DNA from: Dokdonella_A sp963834755
GTDB taxonomy: Bacteria; Pseudomonadota; Gammaproteobacteria; Xanthomonadales; Rhodanobacteraceae
NCBI GenBank assembly: GCA_963834755.1
Contig: CAWICQ010000012.1
Span: 124,001 to 188,000 of the forward strand
DNA: 64,000 bases
Direction: 5' to 3'
Of this stretch, positions 56,333-64,000 are shown piece after piece (position 1 is the stretch's first letter; every line of letters starts with the position of its first letter). The notes below the pieces were generated by a model. The model did not search any database and was not told the origin of the DNA. It saw nothing but the letters and a program-made list of their open reading frames with translations. The position numbers were made by a program, and so were the translations under genes.

Positions 56333-58180
56333 TCAGCGACGCAGGAATTCGGGACTGCAAAGGATCAACGCGATCGCCGTGCGCAAGCGTGCGATCGTGT
56401 AGTGATTCGACAGGTCATTGATGTCCCAGACGCCCGTGTGCTGCGGCTGGCCCTGGTTGGTGCTGTCCGTGACGATGTCCAGAGCATCGTCCGCACCGGC
56501 GTTCTGGCGCATGAAATCGACGACGGTCGTGTGCGTCGGCTCGGGTCGATAACCGAGAAGGCGATCGCACCAGTAGCCGATCATGTTGTTCGCGGTGCGA
56601 TCGGTCGTGTTCGGAAAAGTGGCGAGCGTCTGCCCCTGCACATCGGCGAGAAACGGCTGCGTGTTGTCCGATCCCGTGCCCTGGTGCATCTCGAGAAGAC
56701 GCGGCAGCAACTTGAGCGTCATGCCCATCGCGCCGGTACTCGACCACGCCTGAATCAGGTCCGGATAGCCGTTCGGTGCGGGCCAGTAGAAGAGGCGATG
56801 GCCGGCGCTCTGCAGTCGCGAGATGAATTCTTCGGTGGTCGTCCACGTGTTCGTATTGTCGGGCACTGGGACGAAGCTCGCAGACAGCGTGCGCAGCGCG
56901 CCGACCGCGGCCATGGCCGGCCGCTTCATCTTGGTGCCCCAGTTGTTCTTGAACTCGCTCGACTGCAGGATGATCTGCATCGCTTGCGCGATCTGGTCGG
57001 GTGCCTGCCACTGCGCGTTGAGGACGGCGGCCACGCTCTGCACGAGCGCCGAAGAGGGCGCATCGCCGACGAAGCGCTTGCACATTTTCGTGGCGACGAA
57101 ATGCGCGGTGCCCGGGTGCTGCGCGAGCATGTCGTACAGCAGCGTGCCGTCGCCTTGTCCCTGATACGCGGCGAAATAACGCGTCAGGATGTGTTTCGGG
57201 CCCTGATCGTGATTCGTGTCGTCGTATGCGAACGTGCCGAGCGGCGCCGAGCCGATCTGGTTGTACGGCCACGTGCTGCCCGAGACGGTCCAGCCGGTGA
57301 GCGCGCGCGCAGCTTCGTAGACATCGTCGTCGACATACTTCAGGCGCTCGACCTCGCCGTCCCAGGCCGTGAATGTTCCGAGCAGCGCAAGGTTCGATGG
57401 GCTATCCGGATTGACGATGATGCCGGCGTAGTTTTCCGCGCCGAGCGTGTGCAGCTCCATGAGCTCGCGCGCGTAATTCTCGTTCGGGTGGCCGGATTCG
57501 CTGGCGTAGAGGTCGAGCATGTACATCATCGACGCCGATTCGCCGACCGCCTGCAACATCGTGCGGAAATTCCCGAATACGTTCGGACGGATCGCATCGC
57601 GATCCATTGCAACGAACATCGGACCGCCGTCGTAGTCCCAGCCGAACACGCTGAAGTGGTCGTGCCAGAAGTCGGTCATGACTTCGAAAAGCTGGCGTCG
57701 ACTGTAGATCTGGCGGATTAACGTGGCGCATTCCGTTTCTGCGATCGGCAGCATGCGCAAGTAGTAGTTGTCGGTGACCGAGTGGTGATCGGTCCAGAGC
57801 TGGTTCGCCGACTTGTTCAGCGTGGCGAAATTCCCGGCCGCGATGACATTGTCGCAGGCACTGTCGTCGATCGACGACGGCGCGAGCTGCTGCGCAATCC
57901 ACGCCTGCCAGCGCGACTCGTCGTCGGCACCGAGCGCCTCGAACAGGACGCCGTCGAATGTGGAATAGCCGAATGTCCCGCGCGTCAGCCAGCGAACCGC
58001 ATCGGGCGGAAACGTCGCCGAGTCCGGACTCGTCGGCGGGATTTCGGCGAGAACGCCGGCACGCCCGGGCCCGCGCATCGCCAGCGCGGCCTCGGTGTAG
58101 ACGCCGGCGCTCGCGAACAACGCGGCGAACAGGCGCCGACGCGAGGCGACGAAAGATGTACCGGCGGCTACAGCTGCCAT
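56333..58180 (-). CDS. DUF1800 domain protein
   Basis: A 615-residue DUF1800 protein. Family motifs in order are RWLTRGTFGYS, MTDFWHDHFSVFG, NENYARELMELHTLG, ARALTGWTV, HPGTAHFVATKMCKRFVGD and FYWPAPNGYPD. The N-terminus (SRRRLFAALFASAG) resembles a Tat or Sec signal. It is transcribed with the DUF1501 gene (10-base gap), and such pairs are widely co-inherited, often beside secreted proteins, but what they do is unknown. It ends SPEFLRR, without the GFE tail. Confidence 0.9.
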   Translation of the reverse strand: MAAVAAGTSFVASRRRLFAALFASAGVYTEAALAMRGPGRAGVLAEIPPTSPDSATFPPDAVRWLTRGTFGYSTFDGVLFEALGADDESRWQAWIAQQLAPSSIDDSACDNVIAAGNFATLNKSANQLWTDHHSVTDNYYLRMLPIAETECATLIRQIYSRRQLFEVMTDFWHDHFSVFGWDYDGGPMFVAMDRDAIRPNVFGNFRTMLQAVGESASMMYMLDLYASESGHPNENYARELMELHTLGAENYAGIIVNPDSPSNLALLGTFTAWDGEVERLKYVDDDVYEAARALTGWTVSGSTWPYNQIGSAPLGTFAYDDTNHDQGPKHILTRYFAAYQGQGDGTLLYDMLAQHPGTAHFVATKMCKRFVGDAPSSALVQSVAAVLNAQWQAPDQIAQAMQIILQSSEFKNNWGTKMKRPAMAAVGALRTLSASFVPVPDNTNTWTTTEEFISRLQSAGHRLFYWPAPNGYPDLIQAWSSTGAMGMTLKLLPRLLEMHQGTGSDNTQPFLADVQGQTLATFPNTTDRTANNMIGYWCDRLLGYRPEPTHTTVVDFMRQNAGADDALDIVTDSTNQGQPQHTGVWDINDLSNHYTIARLRTAIALILCSPEFLRR

Positions 58181-58326
58181 GCGACCCCCGAGAAGGCAAA
58201 CGAGATACGGCCGGCGTGCGCGCCGATTTCGCGCACGCGCGCGAGCGCAAAGATAACTTCGGAACGTGTCGGCTGCTGTGACCGTCGGCCCGAAAAATGC
58301 GACCGCGCGTCACATGCGCCGCGGCG

Positions 58327-59370
58327 TCAGACGATCAGCGGCTCGGTCTGCAACGCGATGCCGAAGCGTGCCCGCACGCCTGCGCGGATGCGTTCGGCGA
58401 GCGCTCCGATCTCGGCGCCGGCGGCATTGCCGTAGTTGACCAGAACCAGCGCGTGCTGGCTCGAAACGCCCGCATCGCCTTCGCGCAACCCTTTGAATCC
58501 GCAGGATTCGACGAGCCAAGCCGCGGAGACCTTCCGAACGTCGTCGCCCGCCGGCCAGATCGGCGCATCCGGGTATTCCCGGCGCAACGATTCGGCTGCG
58601 CTCGCCGCGATCAGTGGGTTCTTGAAAAAACTTCCCACGTTGCCCATCACCTGCGGATTCGGCAGCTTGCGCATGCGGATGCGCGTGATTGCCTCGGCGA
58701 CGTTCGCAGGTCGCGGCTCGTCGACGCCGAGTGCGGCGAGCTCTTCGCGAACGCCGGCGTAATCGAGTCGCAGCGACCGACGGCGCGGCAGGTCGAATTC
58801 GACGGCGGTGACGATGAATCGATCCGGAGTTCGCTTGAATATCGAATCACGATAAGCGAACGCGCAATCCTCGTTGGATAGGTTCGTCATCTGCGAGTTC
58901 GCGCGGTCCCAGGCTTCGACGCGGTGAATGAACTCCTGCACTTCCGCACCGTACGCACCGATGTTCTGCATCGGCGCTGCGCCGACGGTTCCCGGAATCG
59001 CGGCCAGATTTTCGAGTCCGGAAAAACCGCGCGCCAGCGACCAGTGCACGAAATCGTTCCAGTTTTCGCCGGCTTCCACGCGCACGCGCGAGTAGCTTGC
59101 GTCGGCTTCGACGATCGCGATGCCGCGTGTCGCCATCGACAGAACCACGCCGGGCCAGTCGCGCGTGAACAGGATGTTGCTGCCTTCGCCAAGCACGAGC
59201 AGCGGCTTCGATTTCAACGCGGCAAAATCGAACAACTCGGCGAGTGCTTCGCACCGGCGCACATCGATCAGGATCGAAGCGCGCGCGGCAATGCGAAACG
59301 TATTGCGCGCCGCGAGCGGCGCGTTCTCAACGATCGTGTAGCCCGCGCCCTCGGCCGTCGCGATGTTCAT
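58327..59370 (-). CDS. murB: UDP-N-acetylenolpyruvoylglucosamine reductase
   Basis: MurB, 347 residues, an FAD enzyme that reduces UDP-GlcNAc-enolpyruvate to UDP-MurNAc in peptidoglycan synthesis. FAD-binding motifs LVLGEGSNILF and GLENLAAIPGTVGAAPMQNIGAYG are intact. The catalytic Ser lies in GNVGSFFKNP, and RDSIFK carries the substrate Tyr/Arg region. It looks like the type I form. Its start overlaps the end of pyrD by 4 bases, so translation is coupled. Confidence 0.96.
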   Translation of the reverse strand: MNIATAEGAGYTIVENAPLAARNTFRIAARASILIDVRRCEALAELFDFAALKSKPLLVLGEGSNILFTRDWPGVVLSMATRGIAIVEADASYSRVRVEAGENWNDFVHWSLARGFSGLENLAAIPGTVGAAPMQNIGAYGAEVQEFIHRVEAWDRANSQMTNLSNEDCAFAYRDSIFKRTPDRFIVTAVEFDLPRRRSLRLDYAGVREELAALGVDEPRPANVAEAITRIRMRKLPNPQVMGNVGSFFKNPLIAASAAESLRREYPDAPIWPAGDDVRKVSAAWLVESCGFKGLREGDAGVSSQHALVLVNYGNAAGAEIGALAERIRAGVRARFGIALQTEPLIV

Positions 59371-60401
59371 GCGTTACGCGCCGCGGCGCGTCCGCGTATG
59401 GCCTCGACGCATTCGCCGATCAACGCAGGCCCGCGATACACCATGCCCGTGTAGAACTGCACGACGGATGCGCCGGCATCGATCTTCACCGCCGCATCGG
59501 CGCCGGAAACGATGCCGCCGACACCGATCAACGGAATTTTTTGGCCGAGTCGTTGCTTCATTTCGCGCAGAACAGCCGTGGATTTTTCGAACAGCGGCTT
59601 GCCGGAAAGCCCGCCGCTTTCATCGGCGTGACGCAATCCGGCGACGGGCGTACGATCAACGGTGGTATTGGTGCAGATGAGACCATCGATGCCGCTCGCG
59701 AGCGCAACATCGGCGATGCCATCGAGCTCATCGGCGCCGAGATCCGGCGCGATCTTGAGCAGCATCGGTTTGCGCGCGCGGTGTTTCGCGGCGAGCCGCT
59801 CCTGCGCGTCGCGCAGCGTGCCGACGAACCGCTTCAACGTCTCTTCTTCCTGCAGATCGCGCAGGCCCTGCGTATTCGGCGACGAGACATTGATCGTGAC
59901 ATAGGTCGCGCGCGCATAAACTCGCTCGAGGCAAAAAAGGTAATCTTCGACGGCGCGCTCGTTCGGCGTGTCCTTGTTCCTGCCGATATTGATACCGAGT
60001 ACGCCGCCGAATTTCGCGCGCTCGACGTTGCGCACGAGCGCATCGACGCCTTTGTTGTTGAAGCCGAGACGATTGATGACCGCTTCGCGCTCGGGCAGCC
60101 GGAACATGCGCGGTTTCGGGTTGCCGGATTGTGGTCGCGGCGTCGTCGTACCGACTTCGATGAAACCAAAGCCCAGCGCGGCGAGCGCGTCGACGTGAGC
60201 ACCGTTCTTGTCCAAGCCTGCCGCGAGTCCGACCGGATTCTCGAAGCGAAGCCCGAACGCTTCGACCGGCAACGGTTTCGAACGTGCCGCGAGCAGGGCA
60301 TTGAAACCCGTGCGGTACGCGGTTTCGATCGAGGCAAGGCCAAGATCGTGCGCGCGCTCGGCGTCGAGGCAGAACAGAAACGGGCGGGCCAGTGCGTACA
60401 T
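59367..60401 (-). CDS. pyrD: Dihydroorotate dehydrogenase (quinone), class 2
   Basis: PyrD, 344 residues, an FMN enzyme that oxidises dihydroorotate to orotate with quinone at the inner membrane. The N-terminal helices (1-40) form the membrane-facing tunnel. AAGLDKNG, INRLGFNN, the catalytic Ser in NVSSPNT, ICTNTT and GVGGI are all present. It precedes murB with a 4-base overlap. The DUF4190 gene lies 64 bases upstream on the same strand. Confidence 0.97.
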   Translation of the reverse strand: MYALARPFLFCLDAERAHDLGLASIETAYRTGFNALLAARSKPLPVEAFGLRFENPVGLAAGLDKNGAHVDALAALGFGFIEVGTTTPRPQSGNPKPRMFRLPEREAVINRLGFNNKGVDALVRNVERAKFGGVLGINIGRNKDTPNERAVEDYLFCLERVYARATYVTINVSSPNTQGLRDLQEEETLKRFVGTLRDAQERLAAKHRARKPMLLKIAPDLGADELDGIADVALASGIDGLICTNTTVDRTPVAGLRHADESGGLSGKPLFEKSTAVLREMKQRLGQKIPLIGVGGIVSGADAAVKIDAGASVVQFYTGMVYRGPALIGECVEAIRGRAAARNA

Positions 60402-60465
60402 CAGGGACCGAGGCGGCCGACGTGGAGCTGCGTATCGTAGAGCAGGACGGGAGAACCCATCGCGC

Positions 60466-60750
60466 TCAATGGCCGAGGTGTCCGAGGAAGGCGAGGCCGC
60501 CGAAGAACATGAAAACGAGCAGGATCGCGCCGATGAATATCGCGAGATGCACCCAGCCGAGAATCAGCCCGGCCAGGGCCATGCCGTCGCCCTCGATCGT
60601 GCCCGGCGGCGCGCGGCGGATTTCCTTGCGCGCGGCGTGGCCGAGAATCACGGCGACCAGCGCGCCAATGAACGGCAACGCGATCCACGACAGGATGCCG
60701 AAGACGAGACTGGCCGTCGCGGTTCCACTGGTGCGAACAACTGTGTTCAT
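60466..60750 (-). CDS. Small DUF4190-type membrane protein
   Basis: A 94-residue protein with two membrane helices (about 12-38 and 58-85) around a basic loop, GHAARKEIRR, as in DUF4190 proteins. Of two adjacent ATGs, the one at 60750 is chosen because AAGGG lies nine bases upstream. It is upstream of pyrD on the same strand and may share its transcript. Function unknown. Confidence 0.75.
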   Translation of the reverse strand: MNTVVRTSGTATASLVFGILSWIALPFIGALVAVILGHAARKEIRRAPPGTIEGDGMALAGLILGWVHLAIFIGAILLVFMFFGGLAFLGHLGH

Positions 60751-60827
60751 CGACATCCGCCCTTCAACGCAGATCGAATTCCGTGGCCATTCCGAGCAGG
60801 CGGCTATCGCGAGCCGCCCGCCCGGAC

Positions 60828-62363
60828 TCAAAGGTCGAACTTGATGCCCTGCGCCAGTGGCAGCGCGTCCGAATAGTTGATCGTGTTGGTTTGCCGGCGC
60901 ATATACGCCTTCCACGCATCCGAACCCGATTCGCGACCACCGCCCGTTTCTTTTTCGCCGCCGAACGCGCCGCCGATTTCGGCACCGGACGTGCCGATAT
61001 TGACGTTGGCGATGCCGCAGTCGGAACCGGCGGACGAAAGGTACTGTTCGGCCGCCTTGAGATTCTGCGTGAAGATGGAAGAAGAAAGTCCCTGCGGCAC
61101 GCTGTTCTGCTGATCGATCGCATCGTCGATCGACTTGAACGGCATGACGTAGAGAATCGGCGCGAAGGTTTCGGTCTGCACGACCTCATCGGAATTCTTG
61201 AGGCCCTTGACGATCGTCGGCAGCACGAAATTGCCGGCGCGATCGGCGAGTGCCTTGCCCCCGGTGACGATCGTGCCGCCGCTCGCCTTCGCTTTCTCAA
61301 CCGCGCCGAGATACTGATCGACCGCGACTTTGCTGTTGAGGGGGCCCATCAGTGTCGTCGGCTGCGTTGGATCGCCGATTTTCGACTCGACCTGTTTGTA
61401 AGCGGTCGCGAGTTTGCCGAGCACATCGTCGAAGATCGACTCGTGCACGAACAGTCGCCGCGTCGAGGTGCAGCGCTGTCCACAGGTGCCGACCGCACCA
61501 AACACGATCGCCGGAATCGCGAGTTTCAGATCCGCGCTCTGATCGACGACGATGGCATTGTTGCCGCCGAGCTCGAGCAGCGAGCGCCCCATGCGTCGCG
61601 CCACGCGCTCGCCGACCATGCGCCCGACTTTGGTCGAACCGGTGAAGCTGATCAGCGGAATGCGATGGTCGTCGACAAATGTCTGTGCGAGCTCGGTGCC
61701 GCCGTCGTTGAACAGGAAAAAGAGATCGGGAAAACCAGCGGCTTTCAGCGCGTCATTGCAGATCTTCAGCGATGCAATCGCGGACAGCGGAACTTTCGGC
61801 GACGGTTTCCAGATCGAGATATCGCCGCAGACCGCCGCGATGAATGCGTTCCACGCCCACACCGCGACCGGAAAATTGAACGCCGAGATGATGCCGACGA
61901 GCCCGATCGGATGCCATTGCTCGTACATGCGATGGCCGGGACGCTCCGAGTGCATCGACAAGCCGTACAACATGCGGCTCTGGCCGACCGCGAAGTCGGC
62001 GATGTCGATCATTTCCTGCACTTCGCCATCGCCCTCGGGTTTGATCTTGCCCATCTCGAGCGCGACCAGCGAGCCGAGCGCGTCCTTGTGCGTGCGCAAC
62101 GCCTCGGCACACAGCCGAACCGCTTCGCCGCGGCGAGGTGCCGGCGTCTTGCGCCAGATCGCGAAGGCGGCCTGTGCGCGCGCGACGATCGTCTCGTAAT
62201 CGCTCGCGCTCGATGCGTACGCTTCGGCGATAACCTCGTTGGTGCTCGGGTTGATCGACTGCAGCACGCCGGCATCGGTCGTCTTCGACCATTCGCCGTT
62301 GCCGAGATACGTGCCGGAATTGGATTTGGAAAGGCCGAGCGCCTTCAACATCGGGGCGGACAT
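60828..62363 (-). CDS. amaB: Aldehyde dehydrogenase, aminoadipic semialdehyde (piperideine-6-carboxylate) type
   Basis: A 511-residue aldehyde dehydrogenase of the ALDH7A1/AmaB group, which oxidises alpha-aminoadipic semialdehyde to aminoadipate in lysine catabolism. The catalytic Glu264 lies in LLELGGNNA, and Cys298 in GTCGQRCTS. ISAFNFPVAVWAWN and GAFGGEKETGGGRESGSDAWKAYMRRQTN are typical of the group. GGAG precedes the ATG at 62363. Together with gcdH it supports lysine degradation through glutaryl-CoA; other steps are not in the window. Confidence 0.9.
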   Translation of the reverse strand: MSAPMLKALGLSKSNSGTYLGNGEWSKTTDAGVLQSINPSTNEVIAEAYASSASDYETIVARAQAAFAIWRKTPAPRRGEAVRLCAEALRTHKDALGSLVALEMGKIKPEGDGEVQEMIDIADFAVGQSRMLYGLSMHSERPGHRMYEQWHPIGLVGIISAFNFPVAVWAWNAFIAAVCGDISIWKPSPKVPLSAIASLKICNDALKAAGFPDLFFLFNDGGTELAQTFVDDHRIPLISFTGSTKVGRMVGERVARRMGRSLLELGGNNAIVVDQSADLKLAIPAIVFGAVGTCGQRCTSTRRLFVHESIFDDVLGKLATAYKQVESKIGDPTQPTTLMGPLNSKVAVDQYLGAVEKAKASGGTIVTGGKALADRAGNFVLPTIVKGLKNSDEVVQTETFAPILYVMPFKSIDDAIDQQNSVPQGLSSSIFTQNLKAAEQYLSSAGSDCGIANVNIGTSGAEIGGAFGGEKETGGGRESGSDAWKAYMRRQTNTINYSDALPLAQGIKFDL

Positions 62364-62470
62364 CGAGACTCCATAAGCAAAGTAAAGAACGCGCATGACC
62401 GCGTGAAATCGCGAAATTGTATCAGGCGAGCGCATTCCGGGCGGTGCCAAGACCGCGCGGCCGGACCGTT

Positions 62471-63307
62471 TCAGCCGAACTGGAATCCGGAAACCGCCTT
62501 GCCGAACACGCGATCTCGGTAGGTGCGCCGGCCGCGATCGGCGCCGCCGGCGCCCGCGGCGACCATCAGCGGCAAGAGGTGCTCGCTGCGCGGATGCGCG
62601 GCGCGCGCGCCCGGCGCCTCTGACCACGCTGCGAGTTGCGCGGCGCGGGTATCGGCCTCGGGCTGTTCGACGGCTTCGGCGAGCCACGCGTCGAAGCGCG
62701 CAGCCGCTTGCACGTCTTCGGGTCGCGTCGACCAGAATTCGCGCAGGTTGTGATAGCTCATGCCGCTGCCGACGATCAGCACGCCTTCATCGCGCAGCGG
62801 CGCAAGCGCGCGGCCGATCGCAACGTGCGCGGCAGGATCGAGATCGGCGCGCAGCGACAGCTGCACGACCGGAATATTCGCTTCCGGAAAGGCGAGCAGG
62901 AACGGCACGAACACGCCGTGATCGAAGCCGCGATCGGCGTCTTCATCCGACGCGATACCCGCGTTCGCGAGCAGCGCGCGAACTCGCGTGGCGAGCTCCG
63001 GCGAACCCGGCGCCGGATATTCCAGACGGTAGGTATGCTCGGGGAATCCGTAATAGTCGAACAGCAGCGGCGGACGTGCGCCGCTGCCGACCGTCGGACG
63101 CGCGGTTTCCCAATGCGCGGAAATGACCAGGATCGCGCGCGGCCGCGCACCGATGGATGCGGCAATACCGCGCAGATACGCCGCCATCGCGTCCCATGCG
63201 TGCGGATCGCCGGGTGGCGGATCCATGAAAAAGCATGGGCCGCCGCCGTGCGGAATGAATAGCGTCGGCAGGCGACGTTCGGAGGGTGCCATCGGATCGG
63301 GGCTCAT
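62471..63307 (-). CDS. DODA-type extradiol dioxygenase-fold protein (YgiD-like)
   Basis: A 278-residue protein of the LigB/DODA family, related to plant DOPA dioxygenase and E. coli YgiD. Metal and acid/base histidines are His20 (FIPHGGGPCF), His65 (SAHWET), His130 (FDHGVFVPF) and His238/His243 (AAHPRSEHLLPL). It probably opens a catechol ring; the natural substrate is unknown. The ATG at 63307 is chosen by family alignment; the frame is open 20 codons further up. Confidence 0.88.
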   Translation of the reverse strand: MSPDPMAPSERRLPTLFIPHGGGPCFFMDPPPGDPHAWDAMAAYLRGIAASIGARPRAILVISAHWETARPTVGSGARPPLLFDYYGFPEHTYRLEYPAPGSPELATRVRALLANAGIASDEDADRGFDHGVFVPFLLAFPEANIPVVQLSLRADLDPAAHVAIGRALAPLRDEGVLIVGSGMSYHNLREFWSTRPEDVQAAARFDAWLAEAVEQPEADTRAAQLAAWSEAPGARAAHPRSEHLLPLMVAAGAGGADRGRRTYRDRVFGKAVSGFQFG

Positions 63308-63391
63308 CGGCTCGATATGGTGGCGTGGTACGCCGCCAACAAGATGCATGTCGAGTGCGGCGCCCAAACGGCGGGGGTCACGTCGAGCGGC

Positions 63392-63955
63392 TCACTGCAA
63401 GTGCGTGAACAGAAGTCCGATGTACGCGCCAATGATGATGACACCTTGCGCGGCGAGATACTCGTGAAAACGCGGGCGCGCGATCACGATGCCGCTGACG
63501 GCGCTCACCGCGAACACGATATGGAAACCGAGATCGAGCGGCCTGGGCAACTTCCCTTCGACGACCAGCTGCTTGACGAAACTGCTCACGATGAGCAGGG
63601 CCAGCAACGCGAAGAACCAGCGCCGATGGCCGTAGTAGTGCGCGCGCAAGTCGACCTCCGAATCGCCGAACACATCCGGAAGCACCAATGCGGCGAGCAG
63701 ATACAGAATGATCGTCTGCATCAGCACCGCGGAAAATTCGAAGAAGGTCCAGTCGGTGTGGTGGCGAAGGCCGAACATCGACCACCAACCCTGCACCGAA
63801 ATCACCACGATCAAGATCGCCCAGAGTACGGCGGGCCAGTAATTTCGCAGGCGCGTGCGTGCCTGCATGAGACCGCGAAAACCCTTGAGCACCTGCGTGA
63901 TCGCAAGGCCGAGGATCAGCGAAATCAGGACGGACAGGTAGCTGAAGGCGTCCAT
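63392..63955 (-). CDS. Integral membrane protein of unknown function
   Basis: A 187-residue protein with five hydrophobic segments (about 5-23, 41-60, 73-93, 112-130, 143-180). The last segments include HIVFAVSAVSGIVIA and GVIIIGAYIGLLF. No recognised domain. The ATG at 63955 is chosen because the first helix begins there; the frame is open eight codons further. It lies 84 bases upstream of the dioxygenase-fold gene on the same strand. Confidence 0.65.
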   Translation of the reverse strand: MDAFSYLSVLISLILGLAITQVLKGFRGLMQARTRLRNYWPAVLWAILIVVISVQGWWSMFGLRHHTDWTFFEFSAVLMQTIILYLLAALVLPDVFGDSEVDLRAHYYGHRRWFFALLALLIVSSFVKQLVVEGKLPRPLDLGFHIVFAVSAVSGIVIARPRFHEYLAAQGVIIIGAYIGLLFTHLQ

Positions 63956-64000
63956 GGATAGACGGATTGGTGGCGACACAGGGAATGCATGGCGGCCCCG

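Overview
The window is about 64 kb of GC-rich chromosome with densely packed, mostly housekeeping genes on both strands. The gene set fits a gammaproteobacterium of the Xanthomonadales (Lysobacterales), probably Rhodanobacteraceae or a close relative. Supporting signs are metH split into two genes, a class III phaE-phaC pair, fused rlmKL, the 1,600-residue type of NAD-glutamate dehydrogenase, bpt, and a DUF1501/DUF1800 pair. The placement is inferred from gene content only. I see no rRNA, tRNA, CRISPR array, integrase, transposase or phage gene. The moderate repeats are two families of short palindromes (here A and B).

Layout. 0-7 kb: M13 and M15 peptidases, tandem DUF3887 secreted proteins, an SPFH membrane protein with a ribbon-helix-helix partner, and an exported transglutaminase-like protein. 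7-15 kb: purT, bpt, tesB, an AmpD-like amidase, rlmKL and a Gly/Tyr-rich secreted protein. 15-27 kb: a lipid-type methyltransferase, a frameshifted S9 peptidase, phaE-phaC, and the methionine locus (ArsR-methyltransferase regulator, metH N-half, metH C-half). 27-43 kb: an acyl-CoA dehydrogenase, a heparinase-like protein, a CmoB-like methyltransferase, an RND efflux pair, the large glutamate dehydrogenase and nadK. 43-64 kb: two coupled subtilases, a 5'-nucleotidase, a NodB-type deacetylase, gcdH, a fused E1 dehydrogenase, an FHA-cyclase, DUF1501/DUF1800, pyrD-murB, amaB and an extradiol-dioxygenase-fold protein.

How genes fit together. Carbon and energy flow is prominent: lysine breakdown (amaB, gcdH), acyl-CoA oxidation, 2-oxoacid oxidation, glutamate deamination and polyhydroxyalkanoate storage. 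The methionine locus looks self-regulated: a perfect 8-bp inverted repeat lies directly upstream of the ArsR-methyltransferase gene, which overlaps the metH N-half by 4 bases. The SPFH/RHH operon likewise has an 11-bp-period direct repeat in its promoter, of the kind RHH proteins bind.

Most unusual points. Three unrelated exported proteins (heparinase-like, second subtilase, DUF1501) end in nearly the same short tail, [IL]-F-x-x-G-F-[DE], with no hydrophobic segment; this could be an undescribed C-terminal sorting or processing tag. Four genes between 16.4 and 33 kb are interrupted by five single extra bases; removing those bases restores full-length proteins, so these are either sequencing errors or recent lesions. 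PhaE carries a long basic tail reminiscent of nucleoid-binding granule proteins. MetH contains an in-frame copy of a family A palindrome.
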